NCBI RefSeq assembly: GCF_902364025.1
Contig: NZ_CABJCG010000007.1
Location: forward strand, 124,001-188,000
Reading direction: 5' to 3'
Length of the DNA stretch: 64,000 nucleotides
Source: Enterocloster lavalensis
GTDB taxonomy: Bacteria; Bacillota; Clostridia; Lachnospirales; Lachnospiraceae
This document shows positions 24,439 to 32,960 of this stretch, piece by piece. Position 1 is the first letter of the stretch. Each line of letters begins with the position of its first letter. The position numbers were made by a program, and so were the translations under genes. The notes under the pieces were generated by a model. It worked only from the letters and a program-made list of their open reading frames with translations. It was not told where the DNA came from and did no database searches.

Positions 24439-26727
24439 ATGATACGATTATTGGATTGCCCGGTCGTGCTGGGGACTCAGGGATGCCCTGCGCCGGCGCC
24501 GGCGGGTTTTGATGTGGAACAGGGCCGGGGGAAAACCATGGCCTACGAAATTTTAAAAGCTCACAACCAGTGGGACGACATGGAAAACCTGCGGCTTAAA
24601 TTCGACGCCCTGGTGTCCCCGGACAACAACTATGTGAGCATTCTGCAGACCGCGCGGGCCAGCGGAATCGAGAAATTTCCAGTGCCCTATGTGCTCAGCA
24701 ACTGCCACAATACCCTGTGCGCGGTGGGCGGCACCATCAATGAGGACGACCACGTGTTCGGCCTGTCCAACGTTAAACGCTACGGCGGCATTTTCGTGCC
24801 TCCCTACCGGGCGGTGTTACACCAGTACATGCGGGAGATGATGGCGGGCTGCGGGAAAATGATCCTTGGCTCGGACAGCCACACCCGCTACGGCGCTCTG
24901 GGAACCATGGGCATCGGGGAGGGCGGCGGCGAGGTGGCCAAGCAGCTTTTGGGCCGCACTTACGACCTGAAGCGCCCGCCGGTGATCGCCGTGTGGCTTG
25001 AGGGGAGTCCGAAGCCTGGCGTGGGCCCCATGGACGTGGCCCTGACTCTGGTGGGGGCAACCTTTGCCAATGGGTTTAACAAGAACAAAATTCTGGAATT
25101 TGTGGGTCCCGGCGTGGGCAGTCTGTCCGTGGAGTACCGCATGGGCATCGACGTGATGACCACCGAGAGCGCGGCCTTAAGCAGCATCTGGACCACGGAC
25201 GGGGCGGTGGAGTCGTACCTGAAAATGCACGGGCGGGGCGGCGAATACCGGCCCCTTGCCCCCGGGGAGGGCGCCTGCTACGACGGGCTGATCGAGATCG
25301 ACCTCTCTGCGGTGGAGTGTATGATCGCGCTGCCCTTCCACCCCAGCAGGGCGCTGCCCATCCGGGAGTTAAAGGAAAATCTGGACGAGATCGTGGCCCA
25401 GGTGGAGGCGGAGGGCCAAAGAATCAAGGGGGAGGCGGGAGAGCCCTTCCATTTGGCCGATAAGATCCGGGACGGGGAGCTGGTGGTGGACCAGGCCCTG
25501 GTCAGCGGCTGCAGCGGAGGCATGTTTGAGAACATCGCCGCCATGGCCGATATTCTGGACGGCTGCGCCATAAGCGGAAACGGAATCAGCCTGGGCGTGA
25601 ACCCGGCCAGCGTGCCGGTGATGGCGGACCTGATGGATCAGGGCATCGCGGGGCGTCTGGCGGTCAGCGGGGCCACGCTGCGCCCAGCCATCTGCGGCCC
25701 CTGCTTCGGCGTGACCGACGTTCCGGCCAACAATCAGCTTTCCATCCGCCATGTGACCCGCAACTATCCCAACCGGGACGGTTCCAAGCCGGGCCAGGGA
25801 CAGATGGCGGCGGTGGCTCTGATGGACGCCAGGTCCATTGCCGCCACCGTGCGAAACGGTGGACGCCTGACGGCGGCAACGGAGCTGGATCAGGTGCATT
25901 ACTCCTCCCCGGAATACCATTTCAATCCCGCGATCTACAAGGGGCAGGTGTACGACAATTTCGGCGGGGAAAATCCGGCCGAGCCCCTGGTGATGGGGCC
26001 GAATATCGGGGAATGGCCCGAGATGGCGCCTTTGGCGGAGCATCTGCTGCTCAAAGTGGCGGGGGCCTACGATTCGTCAGTGACCACGGATGAGCTGGTG
26101 CCGTCCGGTGAGGCCTCGTCCTACCGGTCCAACCCGGAAAAGCTGGCCGGATACACCCTGATCAGCCGTGATCCGGGTTATGTGGGCCGCGCCAGGGAGG
26201 TGCGGGCCCAGGAGCGCCTGCGCCGGGAAATGGGTCTGGCGGCGGTTACCGACCAGGAGGCCGGAACAATTTTACGGCGGCTTCAGGCGGAGCTTGGCTG
26301 TGAGGAGGGCGGGATCGCCCTGGGAAGCATTATCACCGGCCCTCAGATCGGGGACGGGTCCTCCCGGGAGCAGGCGGCCAGCAGCCAGAAGGTGTTGGGC
26401 GGCCTGGCGGATCTGGCGGGGGAGTACGCCACCAAACGTTACCGGTCCAACCTGATCAACTGGGGGATTCTGCCCCTCGTCACCGCGGAAAGCCTGGAGG
26501 ACATCCGGGTGGGCGACTATCTGCTGGTGCCGGGAATCCGGAGCGCGTTAAAAGAGGGACGGAGCGACCTGCAGGTGAGGCGGGTGACGGGGGTGCAGCG
26601 GGAGATTTCGTGCACCCTGGGGCAGCTGACCGAGGAGGAACGCAAGATATTGCTTTCCGGCTGCCTGATCAACTATTATGCGCAGGAGCGCAGAACAATG
26701 GATGGAGGAGAAGAACATGAGCGTTGA
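24439..26727 (+). CDS. Aconitase-superfamily hydratase (YbhJ-like)
   Basis: The 762-residue protein has the aconitase layout: three domains with a 4Fe-4S cluster and a C-terminal swivel domain. Probable cluster cysteines are in SGCSGGMF (about C357) and ICGPCFG (about C419 and C422). The swivel part shows GDGSSREQAA and YRSNLINWGILPL. Early motifs SDSHTRYGALGTMGIGEGG and NFPNRDG-like NYPNRDG are also present. It should add or remove water on a tricarboxylic acid. The ATG at 24439 follows AAAAGGAG; an internal ATG at 24538 would remove a 33-residue extension and is possible. The E. coli paralogue YbhJ lies near a PrpF-like gene, as here. Confidence 0.85.
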   Translation: MIRLLDCPVVLGTQGCPAPAPAGFDVEQGRGKTMAYEILKAHNQWDDMENLRLKFDALVSPDNNYVSILQTARASGIEKFPVPYVLSNCHNTLCAVGGTINEDDHVFGLSNVKRYGGIFVPPYRAVLHQYMREMMAGCGKMILGSDSHTRYGALGTMGIGEGGGEVAKQLLGRTYDLKRPPVIAVWLEGSPKPGVGPMDVALTLVGATFANGFNKNKILEFVGPGVGSLSVEYRMGIDVMTTESAALSSIWTTDGAVESYLKMHGRGGEYRPLAPGEGACYDGLIEIDLSAVECMIALPFHPSRALPIRELKENLDEIVAQVEAEGQRIKGEAGEPFHLADKIRDGELVVDQALVSGCSGGMFENIAAMADILDGCAISGNGISLGVNPASVPVMADLMDQGIAGRLAVSGATLRPAICGPCFGVTDVPANNQLSIRHVTRNYPNRDGSKPGQGQMAAVALMDARSIAATVRNGGRLTAATELDQVHYSSPEYHFNPAIYKGQVYDNFGGENPAEPLVMGPNIGEWPEMAPLAEHLLLKVAGAYDSSVTTDELVPSGEASSYRSNPEKLAGYTLISRDPGYVGRAREVRAQERLRREMGLAAVTDQEAGTILRRLQAELGCEEGGIALGSIITGPQIGDGSSREQAASSQKVLGGLADLAGEYATKRYRSNLINWGILPLVTAESLEDIRVGDYLLVPGIRSALKEGRSDLQVRRVTGVQREISCTLGQLTEEERKILLSGCLINYYAQERRTMDGGEEHER

Positions 26728-27889
26728 CGCGAATATTGCTGCGGCACAGGAGAAATTTGCGGAGCTGATCCGCTCCGAGTACGAGCGGATTGAGCGGATG
26801 AAGGCGGACAATGAGGTGACGGATTTCGCCAAACTGGAGAAAATTGTGGTGGGCATCCTGCCCGGCGACGGCATCGGCCCCATTATCATGAAGCAGGCCC
26901 TGCGGGTGCTGGACGATCTGCTGGGACCGGAGATCGCTTCCGGCCGGGTGGAGGTGAGGACCATCGAGGGAATGACCATTGAGAACCGGGCCGCCAAACT
27001 TCAGAGCCTGCCGGACGAGGTGTTTGAGGAGGTCAAACAGTGCAACGTGCTGTTAAAAGGCCCCATGGTGACGCCCAGGGCATCCGATCCCTGGCCCAAC
27101 CTGATCAGCGCCAACAGCCTGCTGCGCCGGGGTCTGGAGCTGTTCGCGGCCGTGCGCCCCATCCGCATTCCGGAGAAAAACATCGACTGGACCTTTTTCC
27201 GTGAAAATATCGAGGGCGAGTACATCTGGGGCAACAAGGGCATTCAGGTGAACGAGGACCTGGCCGTGGACTTCAAGGTGCAGACCAGACAGGGCAGCGA
27301 GCGTATCGCCCGGGCGGCCTTTGAGTTTGCCAAAAAGAACGGAAAGAAGAACGTGACCATTGTGACTAAGGCCAACATCGTGAAGCTGGCGGACGGCAAC
27401 TTCATCAAGGCCGTGCGCAGGGTCGGCGAGGAGTACCCGGAGATCGAGATTCAGGAGCGTCTGGTGGACGCCATGAGCGCCAAGATGCTGGACCCGGAGT
27501 TCAACAAGGGCATCGAGGTGATCGTGCTGCCCAACCTCTACGGCGATATCGTGACCGACGTGGCGGCGGAGCACCAGGGCGGCCTTGGAACCGCTTCCTC
27601 CTCCAACCTGGGCAATAAATACGCTATGTTTGAGGCCATCCACGGCACGGCTCCCTTCCTGATCGACCACAACCGGGGCGATTACGCGGACCCCTGCAGC
27701 CTGATCCGGGCGGTGGGCATGCTCATGGCCCACATCGGTTACGCGGACCGCAAGCAGATTCTGGACCAGGCTCTGGATATCTGCACTATCACCGAGCGCA
27801 GGCTGGTGGTGACCACGGACCGGGACGGCGCCAGCGCGGCGGAATTCACGGATTACCTGCTGGAGACCATCGACGGGCTGAAAAAATAG
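26717..27889 (+). CDS. Isocitrate/isopropylmalate dehydrogenase family protein
   Basis: The 390-residue enzyme is an NAD(P)-dependent beta-decarboxylating dehydrogenase acting on a 2-hydroxy acid with a 3-carboxylate. The signature region GDGIGP is near 51-56, the substrate loop FFRENIEGEYIW near 158-169, the metal-binding LPNLYGDIVTDVAAEHQGGLG near 274-294 and the cofactor loop AIHGTAPFL near 312. An N-terminal helical extension of about 40 residues precedes the core. I start at the ATG after GGAGGAG, which overlaps the aconitase-like stop by 11 bases. Placement right after an aconitase-like gene suggests isocitrate or a close analogue as substrate. Confidence 0.9.
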   Translation: MSVDANIAAAQEKFAELIRSEYERIERMKADNEVTDFAKLEKIVVGILPGDGIGPIIMKQALRVLDDLLGPEIASGRVEVRTIEGMTIENRAAKLQSLPDEVFEEVKQCNVLLKGPMVTPRASDPWPNLISANSLLRRGLELFAAVRPIRIPEKNIDWTFFRENIEGEYIWGNKGIQVNEDLAVDFKVQTRQGSERIARAAFEFAKKNGKKNVTIVTKANIVKLADGNFIKAVRRVGEEYPEIEIQERLVDAMSAKMLDPEFNKGIEVIVLPNLYGDIVTDVAAEHQGGLGTASSSNLGNKYAMFEAIHGTAPFLIDHNRGDYADPCSLIRAVGMLMAHIGYADRKQILDQALDICTITERRLVVTTDRDGASAAEFTDYLLETIDGLKK

Positions 27890-28029
27890 AAGAATGGCGG
27901 ACACGACGGCGCAGGCCGGGCGTCCGCCTTCCTGGCAAAAGGTTTGGCGGCCCGATGGGACCGCCTTGTCCCTTAAACAAAATTATTTACAGATAGCCGG
28001 ATATGGAATCCGGCGGAGAGGGGTAGACA

Positions 28030-29172
28030 ATGAGAAAATTTAAGACAGTATTTATGCGCGGGGGTACGAGCAAGGGCTGTATGTTCCTCAGGGAGGACCT
28101 GCCGGAGGACAGAAGCCAGTGGGATCCCATTTTTTTACAGGTGATGGGCAACCCTGATCCCAAGCAGATCGACGGCATGGGCGGCACCGTGTCCAGCAAC
28201 AACAAGATCGTGATCGTGTGGAAGAGCGAGGAGAAGGACGTGGACGTGGAGTATCTGGTGGGCCAGGTGATCGTGGGCAAAAGCCAGGTGGACTACAAGT
28301 CCAACTGCGGCAACATGACCGCCGCCGTGGGGCCTTTTGCCGTTGAGGAGGGGCTTCTTACGATCACGCAGCCCATCACCACGGTGCGTATGCTCAACCG
28401 CAACACGGACAAATACATCAACGTCACCGTGCCCATCGACCCGCAGACCGGCACCTTCGCCCAGGACGGGGACTGCCACATCGCGGGCGTGGACGGCACC
28501 GCGGCGGAGCTGAAGGTGAATTTCTTAAATCCCGCCGGTTCCAAGACAGGTAAACTTCTGCCCACCGGAAATGTGCTGGACGTGCTGGATATCCCGGGCT
28601 TCGGAAAAATCGAGGCCAGCATCCTGGACGTGTCCAACCCCATGGTGTTGGTGCGGGCTGAAGAGATCGGCATGAAGGGCACGGAGCTTCCCGAGGAAAT
28701 AAACTCCAACGCTGAGGTCAGCGCGCTGCTGGAGAAGATTCGCGGCACGGCGGCCTGCATGATGGGCTTTGCAAAGGATTTGGAGGACGCCACGGCCAAC
28801 AGTCCCGCCGTTCCCAAGGTGGGCTTTTTCACCGCGCCCATGACCTTTACGGATATCGCCGGGGAGCAGGTTGAGGCTTCGGACATGGACCTCTGCGCCC
28901 GCGTGATCTCCGTGTTCAAGTGCCACAAGGCCTGCCCGCTGACCTCGGCCAGCTCCATCTCCGTGGCCGCCCAGCTGGAGGGCTCCATCATCGAGAAAAC
29001 CCTGGGTATGCCGGGAAATGCCAGCGGCTGCGTGCGCATCGGCCACCCCAGCGGCGTGATGACCATGTACCCGGATATCGTGCGGCAGGACGGCGAGCTG
29101 AAGCTGCCGGGCGTGGCGGTGCAGAGAACAGCCAGACGGATTATGGACGGCACGGTGTACGTGCGCCAGTGA
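28030..29172 (+). CDS. PrpF-family isomerase (aconitate isomerase/4-oxalomesaconate tautomerase-like)
   Basis: The 380-residue protein is of the PrpF type, with two diaminopimelate-epimerase-like halves. It starts KTVFMRGGTSKGCMF, the typical entry motif, has NCGNMTAAVGPFA near 97-109 and ASGCVRIGHPSG near 330-341. PrpF isomerises trans- and cis-aconitate or 2-methylaconitate; the GalD/YbhH branch moves the double bond of 4-oxalomesaconate. It uses lysine or serine rather than a cysteine pair. It is 140 bases after the dehydrogenase gene and ends the cluster at a large terminator. Confidence 0.88.
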   Translation: MRKFKTVFMRGGTSKGCMFLREDLPEDRSQWDPIFLQVMGNPDPKQIDGMGGTVSSNNKIVIVWKSEEKDVDVEYLVGQVIVGKSQVDYKSNCGNMTAAVGPFAVEEGLLTITQPITTVRMLNRNTDKYINVTVPIDPQTGTFAQDGDCHIAGVDGTAAELKVNFLNPAGSKTGKLLPTGNVLDVLDIPGFGKIEASILDVSNPMVLVRAEEIGMKGTELPEEINSNAEVSALLEKIRGTAACMMGFAKDLEDATANSPAVPKVGFFTAPMTFTDIAGEQVEASDMDLCARVISVFKCHKACPLTSASSISVAAQLEGSIIEKTLGMPGNASGCVRIGHPSGVMTMYPDIVRQDGELKLPGVAVQRTARRIMDGTVYVRQ

Positions 29173-29252
29173 TGACAGGGAACGGTCTGTCCGGGCCGGA
29201 ATAGGTGTGCAGTGAACTGCCGGCTGTGCCGTCAGCCTGCCGTATCCAATTA

Positions 29253-29321
29253 AAACAACCGGGTCCGCCGGGCTGCGTTTTCAGGGAGGAAAACGCAGGG
29301 GGGCGGATCCGGTTGTTTTTT
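29253..29321. terminator. Large bidirectional terminator after the PrpF-like gene
   Basis: A long interrupted stem pairs AACAACCGGGTCCGCC with GGCGGATCCGGTTGTT and CTGCGTTTTC with GAAAACGCAG, and ends in six T. It separates this gene from the convergent GntR regulator. Confidence 0.92.
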
Positions 29322-29359
29322 GATGGAACGGGTAAAGATTGGGGCGCGCCCGCAGCTTC

Positions 29360-30076
29360 TCATTCCGGTCTCTCGTAGCGGTAGGAGAAGCGCGATCCGA
29401 TATAGTAGGTCGCAGAGTATTCGAACCGCCGCCCGTCCTTGAGATAGCCGGGATGGCTGATCTTTAAAAGCGGCTCGTCGCCGATCTCCAGCATCTGTTT
29501 CTGATGGGGGGTGGGGAGCAGGGCGCTGATTGTCCGGGAGCCGTCCGTCAGGTCGATTTCATACTGCCCGCTGATATAATCGTAGAGAGACCCCTCCAAC
29601 ATCCTCAGATCAAAAGAGGGGAACAGGCTGCACGGCAGATAGGTGTAGCTCAAAGCCATCTTGACTCCGTCACCGGTACGGATTCGTTCGATGCAGTGCA
29701 CCAGCTCCTCCGGCCCGATGTCAAGGGCTTTGGCGGCCTCCGGAACCTCGGACCCGTGGAGCACCTGGTAGGAGACCAGGATGGAACCGGGGACCTTTCC
29801 GATGGAGCGCATATCGTTGCTGAAGCTTCTGGTGCGGTTGGCCGTTTTGGTAATCTGAACGGAATTGACAAACGTACCCTTTCCCGGGGTTCTGACCAGG
29901 ATTCCCTTGGAGGATAAAAGATCCAGCGCCTTTCTGGCGGTCATCCGGCTCACCTGATAGCGGCTGCACAGCTCGCTCTCCGTCAGAATCTGGTCGCCGG
30001 TCTGCAGTTTTCCGTCCTGTATCTGGGATAAGATATCATGTTCGATCTCTTTGTATTTCGCAATTTGTTTTCCCAT
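29360..30076 (-). CDS. GntR/HutC-family regulator of the PTS operon
   Basis: The 238-residue repressor has a GntR winged helix at about 5-72 (with LTESELCSRYQVSRMTARKAL as the helix-turn-helix region) and a UTRA ligand-binding domain at about 90-235. It is divergent from the mannose-type PTS operon. Two perfect palindromes in the intergenic region, one over its own -35 and one just after the PTS transcription start, suggest it represses both until a phosphorylated sugar binds. I start at the ATG preceded by AGGTG, not six codons earlier. Confidence 0.9.
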   Translation of the reverse strand: MGKQIAKYKEIEHDILSQIQDGKLQTGDQILTESELCSRYQVSRMTARKALDLLSSKGILVRTPGKGTFVNSVQITKTANRTRSFSNDMRSIGKVPGSILVSYQVLHGSEVPEAAKALDIGPEELVHCIERIRTGDGVKMALSYTYLPCSLFPSFDLRMLEGSLYDYISGQYEIDLTDGSRTISALLPTPHQKQMLEIGDEPLLKISHPGYLKDGRRFEYSATYYIGSRFSYRYERPE

Positions 30077-30105
30077 AATCACCTCGCATATCATTCGATA
30101 TCCCT

Positions 30106-30134
30106 ATTATAAAGGGTTTCCCGAAAAAGGTCAA
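30106..30134 (-). promoter_or_regulatory. Sigma-A promoter of the gntR gene
   Basis: On the minus strand TTGACC (30129-30134) is 17 bases from a perfect TATAAT (30106-30111). The -35 overlaps the first GntR palindrome. Confidence 0.82.
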
Positions 30135-30147
30135 TGTATATACATTG
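30132..30147. promoter_or_regulatory. GntR operator 1
   Basis: CAATGTATATACATTG is a perfect 16-bp palindrome overlapping the -35 of the regulator's own promoter, so it should mediate autorepression. Confidence 0.8.
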
Positions 30148-30213
30148 TAGAAAATAATTGTGTACAAATTATAAAATCATAAGTAAAATTAATAAATATT
30201 TGATTAAAAAATA

Positions 30214-30242
30214 TTGATTTATACAGTCGTATGTGGTACGAT
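30214..30242 (+). promoter_or_regulatory. Sigma-A promoter of the PTS operon
   Basis: TTGATT (30214-30219) and TACGAT (30237-30242) are 17 bases apart. The predicted start near 30249 is immediately before operator 2. Confidence 0.68.
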
Positions 30243-30252
30243 GTAGGCAACT

Positions 30253-30270
30253 TAAATGTATATACATTTA
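30253..30270. promoter_or_regulatory. GntR operator 2
   Basis: TAAATGTATATACATTTA is a perfect 18-bp palindrome sharing the 14-bp core of operator 1 and placed just after the predicted PTS transcription start. A third half-site TATACATTTA sits at 30314-30323. Confidence 0.82.
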
Positions 30271-30430
30271 GAGTTTTTGTAGACATATCGGCGGAAACTC
30301 AGGGGATAAGGCATATACATTTAATGGGTTGCCGCCGGGAGAGAAGCGCCTGGCCCTGGCCTGAACCGCGGCCTGGTCCGGGCGGAAGGTTTTCCCGGCA
30401 AATGTAAAAAACCAAGAGAAAGGGGGGAAA

Positions 30431-30865
30431 ATGAGCGCGATGAGGCATTTTTTAACTGCTTCCCACGGTCCTCTGGCGGGAGCGATCCTCAAGTCGGCGG
30501 CGTTTATCGGGGGTGAGGATGTCATCGCCGGTGTGGGTGTGATTGAGGTGTTGATGGAAGATTCCGGCGACACGATCCGGGAGCGGGTGGAATCCGTGTT
30601 TTCAGCCTACGGCGAGGAGGATGAGATCATCGCAATGACCGACGTGTTCGGCGGCAATGTGACGAACATCCTCACCGAGTACATCGGGAGGAAACGGCTC
30701 CATCTGATCACGGGGATGAATCTGGCTATGGTCCTGGAGGCCCTGCTGTCGGACCCGTCCATGGACACGCAGGCGCTGGTGGACCAGCTCTGCCGGTCCG
30801 GCCGGGAAGGGGTGAAACACGTAAACTGTCTGATGGAAGAAAAGGGCGAGGAGGAAGAGATATGA
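30431..30865 (+). CDS. PTS mannose-family enzyme IIA
   Basis: The 144-residue cytoplasmic protein accepts phosphate from HPr and passes it to IIB. The phosphorylated histidine is H12 in FLTASHGPLA, and the alpha/beta fold pattern continues through MTDVFGGNVTN, typical of ManX-type IIA domains. A second ATG three codons later is possible. It is first in a five- to seven-gene operon controlled by the divergent GntR protein. Its end overlaps the IIB gene by four bases. Confidence 0.92.
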   Translation: MSAMRHFLTASHGPLAGAILKSAAFIGGEDVIAGVGVIEVLMEDSGDTIRERVESVFSAYGEEDEIIAMTDVFGGNVTNILTEYIGRKRLHLITGMNLAMVLEALLSDPSMDTQALVDQLCRSGREGVKHVNCLMEEKGEEEEI

Positions 30866-31353
30866 TTAAGGCGCTTCATTTGGACGACCGGTTGATTCAC
30901 GGTCAGGTGGCCATTTCCTGGACCAGATTTTTGGACGCGAATGTGCTGCTGGTGATCAACGATGAGATCATGAAGAACGAGATGAGAAAGAAAGCCCTGA
31001 AAATGGCCGTGCCTCCGGGCGTCAAGTACGGGTTCCGGGGTGTGGAAGAGGGAATCGCGTTCTTAAACGGCCCGGAGAGTCAAAAGTACAGGATTATGGC
31101 TCTGGTGAGCACGCCGGTTGACGCGGCCAAAGTCTGCAAAGGCGTAAACGGGATTGAACGGCTGACCGTGGGCGGCGTCCGGAAAAAGGCGGACTACATA
31201 ACGGACAATCTGAATCTGACCAAAGAGGATGTGGAGGCGCTTCTCTCGGTTGTGGAGGCGGGAATTCCGGTTGGGATGCTGCCGACGCCGAGAGACAAAT
31301 TCGTGAATCTTGAGAAGCTCCTTAGAAAGGCTTCGGAAAATCGGGAGGGATAA
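30862..31353 (+). CDS. PTS mannose-family enzyme IIB
   Basis: This 163-residue protein carries the phosphohistidine H13 in LDDRLIHGQV, the signature of sorbose/mannose-type IIB proteins. It transfers phosphate to the incoming sugar at the IIC/IID channel. The rest (TVGGVRKKADYITDNLNLTKED) is typical. The ATGA overlap with the IIA gene shows tight coupling. Confidence 0.93.
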   Translation: MIKALHLDDRLIHGQVAISWTRFLDANVLLVINDEIMKNEMRKKALKMAVPPGVKYGFRGVEEGIAFLNGPESQKYRIMALVSTPVDAAKVCKGVNGIERLTVGGVRKKADYITDNLNLTKEDVEALLSVVEAGIPVGMLPTPRDKFVNLEKLLRKASENREG

Positions 31354-31358
31354 GCCAT

Positions 31359-32126
31359 ATGTTTATGAAAGCATTTTTGGTGGCGCTGATCGCGGGCATC
31401 TGTAAGATCGATAACCGCGTATTCGGTATGACGATGATACAGCGCCCGCTGATTGTGGGTACGCTGGTGGGATTTATCTATGGGAACCCTGTGGAAGGCA
31501 TGATCATAGGCGCGCAGTTTGAGCTTCTGAGCATGGGACTTGTGGGAATCGGAGCCCATTCCGGAATGCCGGAGATTACATTGGGCAGCGCCCTGTGCAC
31601 CGGTTTTGTTCTGGGAAGCGGCACCGGCACGGAGGTTGCGCTGGCCCTGGCCCTGCCGATTTCCACCTTCGGCACAACCATCGGATATCTGACCTGGATT
31701 CCGTTAAACCACCTGCTCAGCGAGCGGGCCAAGTCGGCGGCGGAGAGAGGCGATGCCAAAACCATGGAAATCTGCCAGTGGATGGGTCTGTTTAACTATT
31801 TCTTCTTCCCGTTCCTGGTCGTTTTGCTGGGTATGCTGGTGGGCGCGCCGCTGTTCGAGTATTTGATCCGGGTGATCCCTGCATTTATCACCGACGGAAT
31901 CAAGGTTGCCTCCAACATGCTGCCGGCGCTGGGTTTTGCGCTGCTGATGCAGTTGACTTACAATCGGGAGCTGGCCCCGTTCCTGTTTGTTGGGTTCGTG
32001 ATCGTGGCGTTCCTGGGCATGAGTAACGTAGGCGTTGCCATTATCGGAGCAATCCTGGCAGTGCTGATCTTCAACTTCAGCGACCGTGGAAACAAGGAGG
32101 TGTCTGTCGATGTCGACGAAATCTAA
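31359..32126 (+). CDS. PTS mannose-family enzyme IIC
   Basis: The 255-residue membrane protein has about seven hydrophobic segments and the IIC pattern LIAGICKIDNRVFGMTMIQRPLIVG split over its first 50 residues, plus GAQFELLSMGLVGIGAHSG. It forms the sugar channel with IID. The gene is five bases after IIB, and its end overlaps the IID gene by 17 bases. Confidence 0.92.
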   Translation: MFMKAFLVALIAGICKIDNRVFGMTMIQRPLIVGTLVGFIYGNPVEGMIIGAQFELLSMGLVGIGAHSGMPEITLGSALCTGFVLGSGTGTEVALALALPISTFGTTIGYLTWIPLNHLLSERAKSAAERGDAKTMEICQWMGLFNYFFFPFLVVLLGMLVGAPLFEYLIRVIPAFITDGIKVASNMLPALGFALLMQLTYNRELAPFLFVGFVIVAFLGMSNVGVAIIGAILAVLIFNFSDRGNKEVSVDVDEI

Positions 32127-32946
32127 TACAATGGAAAACGGAAAAAAGATTACAAAGCATGACCTGCTGACGCTGTTCTTCCGCTGCTTTTTACTGCCCG
32201 CCTGCTATTCCATGGACCGTATGCAGGCCCCCGGATTCGCTTATTCCATGATTCCGGTGCTGAAAAAACTGTACGGGGACAACAAGGAAAAGTTCTCCCA
32301 GGCCCTTTCCCGCCACTCCGAGGTTTACAACAATACCTTTGCCTGCTCGCCCTTTGTGCTGGGCATCGCGGCCGCCATGGAGGAGGAAGCGGCTGCCAAC
32401 GAGGAATTTGACGTTTCTTCCATCAACGCCATCAAGGTTGCGTTAATGGGACCGCTCTCCGGCATCGGCGACACCTTTTTCTGGGGGACCTTCCGAATCA
32501 TCGGATCCGGTATCGGTATCTCCCTGGCCATGCAGCGGAATCTGCTGGGCCCGGTGCTGTTTTTGATCATCTATAACATTCCGAACTTTTTGGTCCGCTA
32601 TTACGGGGTACAGTTCGGGTACAAGCTGGGCGCGGGTTCCATCGACACCCTGGTCTCCGGCGGACTGATGAACCGCGCCACCAAAGCGGCCTCGGTTATG
32701 GGCCTTACGGTGATCGGCGGTATGATCGCCTCCATGGTGAGCATCAAAATTGCGCTGGTGGCCAATTTCGGAGCCGACGTAACCCTGAACATCCAGGGGA
32801 TCTTCGACGAGATCTGCCCCTGCATCCTGCCCCTGGGCGTCACCTTCCTGATTTACCGCCTTCTGAAAAAGGGCGTGAAGGCTTGGTGGATCATGATCGG
32901 AATCATCGTGGTAGGCATTGTGGGTAAATTTTTTGGAATTCTATAA
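32110..32946 (+). CDS. PTS mannose-family enzyme IID
   Basis: The 278-residue protein has the soluble N-terminal part of IID (FFRCFLLPACYSMDRMQAPGFAYSM, about 19-43, read in pieces), a conserved MGPLSGIGDTFFWGTFR region near 116-132 and C-terminal membrane helices. It starts at the ATG after AAGGAGGT, inside the IIC frame. It completes a IIA-IIB-IIC-IID set encoded by four separate genes. Substrate cannot be read from the PTS proteins alone; the downstream SIS protein points to an amine-linked sugar. Confidence 0.92.
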   Translation: MSTKSNTMENGKKITKHDLLTLFFRCFLLPACYSMDRMQAPGFAYSMIPVLKKLYGDNKEKFSQALSRHSEVYNNTFACSPFVLGIAAAMEEEAAANEEFDVSSINAIKVALMGPLSGIGDTFFWGTFRIIGSGIGISLAMQRNLLGPVLFLIIYNIPNFLVRYYGVQFGYKLGAGSIDTLVSGGLMNRATKAASVMGLTVIGGMIASMVSIKIALVANFGADVTLNIQGIFDEICPCILPLGVTFLIYRLLKKGVKAWWIMIGIIVVGIVGKFFGIL

Positions 32947-32960
32947 TTGGGAGGTTTGTG

